DNA from: Rahnella victoriana
Lineage (GTDB): Bacteria > Pseudomonadota > Gammaproteobacteria > Enterobacterales > Enterobacteriaceae
Assembly (NCBI RefSeq): GCF_004330295.1
Contig: NZ_SJOJ01000017.1
Location: forward strand, 60,448-124,447
Direction: 5' to 3'
DNA: 64,000 nt
Position numbers and translations under genes: made by a program. Below the pieces are notes generated by a model that saw only the letters and a list, made by a program, of their open reading frames with translations, was not told where the DNA came from and made no database searches. Of this stretch, positions 62,143 to 64,000 are shown piece by piece (position 1 is the stretch's first letter; the number at the start of each line of letters is the position of its first letter).

Positions 62143-62412
62143 TCAATCTTTAATCACGCCACGGGCACGCAAAATGGCGGTTTTGAAGTCATCCTCATAA
62201 TCTTTCTTCAGACCCGGGATTTCCGTGGTGCTGTCAGTACCGCGCATTTTCAGATGATAAATCAACGTATCATCGCTCAGTTCTCCTAAAGATCCCTGAT
62301 AGCCACATTCCGTTGCCAGCTTTTGAATAAACTCCATCAGGTTAAGATCACAGTCTTCTTTCCAGGCCGGATGAAGCAGCTCGATCAACTCATTTACGCG
62401 ATGTTCTTTCAT
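62143..62412 (-). CDS. yihD: YihD family protein (DUF1040)
   Basis: 89 residues, as in E. coli. Soluble, mostly helical, with conserved [20 protein letters not shown] and [20 protein letters not shown]. Function unknown. A GAGGGAATATC stretch precedes the ATG as ribosome binding site. Divergent from mobA across 152 bp. Confidence 0.93.
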   Translation of the reverse strand: MKEHRVNELIELLHPAWKEDCDLNLMEFIQKLATECGYQGSLGELSDDTLIYHLKMRGTDSTTEIPGLKKDYEDDFKTAILRARGVIKD

Positions 62413-62564
62413 GATATTCCCTCTCCACTGAGTGACAGACCCTAAAAATAACAGGGTTATTTCATCAGGGAAAGGACAAGCTTACGATGTAAAAGTTAAA
62501 CCAGCCCGCCCCTGACGAAGGCGTTACAATGAAAGGAATATAGACGTTTCTGCAGGTAAACATA

Positions 62565-63149
62565 ATGAGTATGGACAACATTACCGGCGTTATTTTAGCG
62601 GGTGGGCGTTCGAGCCGGATGGGGCAAGATAAAGGGCTGGTAGAAGTAAAGGGAAAGCCTTTATTTGAATACATTGCAGAGCGGTTGCGTCCGCACGTCG
62701 GCGAGATCTTGATCAGCTGCAATCAAAATGCGGATCGTTATGGCCGTGAATTTCAGACCTTTCAGGATATTACGGCGGATTTTTCAGGTCCACTGGCTGG
62801 CATGCTTGCCGCATTAACTGTCAGTAAAACGGAATGGGTTCTTTTCGTTCCCTGCGATGTGCCCGCTTTCCCGGCTAACCTGGCAGAAACCTTTCAGGAA
62901 AACGCTGCGGATCAGAAAGCCGTTTATGCCCGTGATCCTGAACGAGAACACCCGACACTTTGCCTGCTGAACCGTGATCTGATACCTGAGCTGAAATCAT
63001 ATCTGGAGAAGGGTGAGCGGAAATTAATGATTTTCTTTCATCAGATTGGTGCCAAAGCCGTATTGTTCAACGACTCTGCCGCGTTTTGCAATCTCAATAC
63101 GCCTGAAGAGGTGGCACTCTGGGAAATTAACAACCTGGACTTATCCTGA
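62565..63149 (+). CDS. mobA: Molybdenum cofactor guanylyltransferase
   Basis: 194 residues. Transfers GMP from GTP to molybdopterin to give the bis-MGD cofactor. Nucleotidyltransferase signature LAGGRSSRMGQDKGLVEVKG at the N-terminus, the DISADFSGPLAG-like block (ITADFSGPLAGMLAAL) and FVPCDVPAFP with the metal aspartate are intact. TGA and the mobB ATG overlap (TGATG), so the genes are coupled. Confidence 0.96.
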   Translation: MSMDNITGVILAGGRSSRMGQDKGLVEVKGKPLFEYIAERLRPHVGEILISCNQNADRYGREFQTFQDITADFSGPLAGMLAALTVSKTEWVLFVPCDVPAFPANLAETFQENAADQKAVYARDPEREHPTLCLLNRDLIPELKSYLEKGERKLMIFFHQIGAKAVLFNDSAAFCNLNTPEEVALWEINNLDLS

Positions 63150-63673
63150 TGATCATAAACCATATACCTTTGCTGGGGATCACCGCTTACAGCGGAACGG
63201 GGAAAACGACATTACTCAAACAACTCATCCCCTGGCTACGTCAGCGCAGCATACGTACAGGTTTGATAAAGCACACTCATCATGATGTTGACGTTGATAC
63301 TCCCGGGAAAGACAGTTTTGAGCTGCGTAAAGCCGGTGCAGACCAGACTATGGTTGCCAGTGACAGCCGGTGGGCATTAATGACGGAAACACCGCAGCAA
63401 GACCCGCTCAATCTCAGGTATCTCGCAACACGTTTTGACAGTGATAATCTGGATATGATCCTCGTTGAAGGGTTCAAGCACGAAGATATCGACAAAATTG
63501 TGCTTCACAGGAAAGGGACAGGAAAATCGCTGGAGCAGTTAATGGATATTCATGTTATTGCGGTGGCCAGTGATTGTCAGCCAGAGGATATACCAACGAC
63601 AGTTAGCCTTATGAATATCAATGAAATAGAAGAAGTTGGGGAGTTTATTGTCCGTTGGCTGGCAAGACAGTAA
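63149..63673 (+). CDS. mobB: Molybdopterin-guanine dinucleotide biosynthesis adaptor MobB
   Basis: 174 residues. GTP-binding partner of MobA. P-loop ITAYSGTGKTTLLKQLIPWL, then GLIKHTHHDVDVDTPGKDSF with the switch-like DTPGKDS and LVEGFKHEDIDKIVLHRKGT. Not strictly needed for molybdenum cofactor formation in E. coli. Followed by terminators of the neighbouring rrn operon, as in E. coli beside rrnA. Confidence 0.96.
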   Translation: MIINHIPLLGITAYSGTGKTTLLKQLIPWLRQRSIRTGLIKHTHHDVDVDTPGKDSFELRKAGADQTMVASDSRWALMTETPQQDPLNLRYLATRFDSDNLDMILVEGFKHEDIDKIVLHRKGTGKSLEQLMDIHVIAVASDCQPEDIPTTVSLMNINEIEEVGEFIVRWLARQ

Positions 63674-63720
63674 AAACAACGCGATTAAGGTCGTTTGAAT
63701 CGTCAAATCCCCCATAGCAA

Positions 63721-63748
63721 AAAGCCCTGTACGTCAGTACAGGGCTTT
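63721..63748. terminator. Second terminator of the rrn operon / terminator of mobAB
   Basis: 12-bp stem AAAGCCCTGTAC (63721-63732) and GTACAGGGCTTT (63737-63748), GTCA loop; A/T-runs on both sides suit both directions. Confidence 0.88.
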
Positions 63749-63752
63749 CCAC

Positions 63753-63772
63753 TTATTTGATGCCTGGCAGTT
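63753..63772 (-). pseudogene. Remnant of a second 5S rRNA 3' tail
   Basis: 20 bases identical to 63920-63939, i.e. the last 13 bases of 5S rRNA (AACTGCCAGGCAT) plus CAAATAA of its flank. It lies directly before a terminator, as the real 5S end does, pointing to loss of a tandem 5S copy. Confidence 0.6.
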
Positions 63773-63778
63773 GATGAC

Positions 63779-63839
63779 CCACTTCGTGGCTCACCCTTCG
63801 GGCCGTTGCTGCGCAACGTTCAAAAGGCTTCGCCTTTTG
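63779..63839. repeat. Cluster of four triloop hairpins
   Basis: Four adjacent inverted repeats with 3-nt loops: CCAC-TTC-GTGG (63779-63789), CCC-TTC-GGG (63794-63802), CGTTGC-TGC-GCAACG (63804-63818), CAAAAGGC-TTC-GCCTTTTG (63821-63839). No coding potential. Part of the 327-bp non-coding stretch between mobB and the window end. Confidence 0.75.
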
Positions 63840-63879
63840 TCCTGCTCTCTTCTCGTGTAGCCAACCACCTGATAGCAGT

Positions 63880-63921
63880 AAAGCCAAAAGCCCCACACTT
63901 TCGTGCGGGGCTTTTGGCTTT
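63880..63921 (-). terminator. First terminator of the rrn operon
   Basis: 15-bp outer stem AAAGCCAAAAGCCCC (63880-63894) and GGGGCTTTTGGCTTT (63907-63921), with CAC/GTG inner pairs across one mismatch. Immediately downstream of 5S on the minus strand. Confidence 0.9.
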
Positions 63922-63926
63922 ATTTG

Positions 63927-64000
63927 ATGCCTGGCAGTTCCCTACTCTCGCATGGGGAGACCCCACACTACCATCGGCGCTACGGCGTTTCACTTCTGAG
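63927..64000 (-). rRNA. rrf: 5S ribosomal RNA, 3' part (cut by window end)
   Basis: The minus strand reads CTCAGAAGTGAAACGCCGTA, GCGCCGATGGTAGTGTGGGG, then TCTCCCCATGCGAGAGTAGG and ends GAACTGCCAGGCAT, the last 74 nt of enterobacterial 5S rRNA. The 5' part, 23S and 16S genes lie beyond the window; beside mobB this corresponds to rrnA of E. coli. Confidence 0.97.

Noticed and set aside
63774..63840. Hairpin cluster as a tRNA or ERIC element
   Set aside because: No cloverleaf or CCA end, and the sequence does not fit the ERIC core that I know.

Overview
The window is ordinary chromosome of a gammaproteobacterium of the order Enterobacterales. Gene content and order follow the Escherichia coli 81-87 min region nearly gene for gene (yibQ, tdh-kbl, the waa/LPS core cluster, coaD, mutM, rpmG-rpmB, radC, coaBC-dut-slmA, pyrE-rph, yicC-dinD, yicG, ligB, gmk-rpoZ-spoT-trmH-recG, gltS, xanP, yicH, yiiD-dtd-yihY-yihX, typA, glnA-glnL-glnG, hemN, yihI, csrC, yihA, spf, polA, dsbA-srkA, yihD, mobA-mobB, 5S rRNA). 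The LPS core genes look like the Klebsiella/Serratia arrangement (waaE next to waaA, a WabG-like GT4 after waaQ). A Yersiniaceae member such as Rahnella or a Serratia relative is my best guess; this is inference from gene content, not a computed placement.

Layout. 1-13,237: the end of yibQ, a two-gene glycosyltransferase cassette where E. coli carries waaH (yibD), the threonine-degradation pair kbl-tdh (minus), then hldD-waaF-waaC followed by accessory core sugar transferases (GT9, GT8), the O-antigen ligase waaL and a separate GT2. 13,398-18,269: waaQ-wabG, then waaA-waaE-coaD. 18,278-25,696: mutM, rpmB-rpmG with a strong promoter and structured leader, radC, coaBC-dut-slmA, pyrE-rph with an intact attenuator, yicC. 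25,842-31,473: dinD, an inserted FabF-like ketosynthase with a TetR-family regulator, yicG, ligB. 31,752-37,615: the stringent-response/RNA/repair block gmk-rpoZ-spoT-trmH-recG. 37,846-43,940: an orphan PTS EIIC, gltS, xanP, yicH. 43,947-48,825: yiiD, dtd, yihY, yihX, typA (all minus). 48,826-53,429: the nitrogen-regulation locus with a sigma54 promoter, paired NtrC sites and a CRP site ahead of glnA, and another NtrC operator ahead of glnL. 53,497-57,053: hemN, an overlooked 58-residue membrane protein gene, yihI, the CsrC-type sRNA, yihA and Spot 42. 57,200-63,673: polA, dsbA-srkA, yihD, mobA-mobB. 63,674-64,000: two terminators, a hairpin-rich element, a 20-bp remnant of a second 5S tail, and the 3' part of a 5S rRNA gene (end of an rrn operon reading in from beyond the window).

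How the genes work together. The LPS block makes ADP-heptose (hldD), transfers Kdo (waaA) and heptoses (waaC, waaF, waaQ), decorates the inner core (waaE, wabG) and outer core (GT9, GT8, GT2), and attaches O antigen (waaL). glnA/glnL/glnG form the self-regulated nitrogen circuit. rpoZ/spoT set ppGpp and RNA polymerase response. dsbA/srkA and csrC/spf add envelope-stress and post-transcriptional control.

I see no CRISPR array, insertion sequence, prophage, integron or defence island. The least explained parts are the glycosyltransferase cassette at 1,091-3,246, the GT9 with a substituted motif at 8,783-9,880, the FabF-like/TetR pair with a shared octamer, the small membrane protein between yihI and hemN, the rpmB leader structure, and the hairpin cluster beside the rrn operon. 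All comparisons with E. coli, Klebsiella or Serratia are from memory, not from a search.
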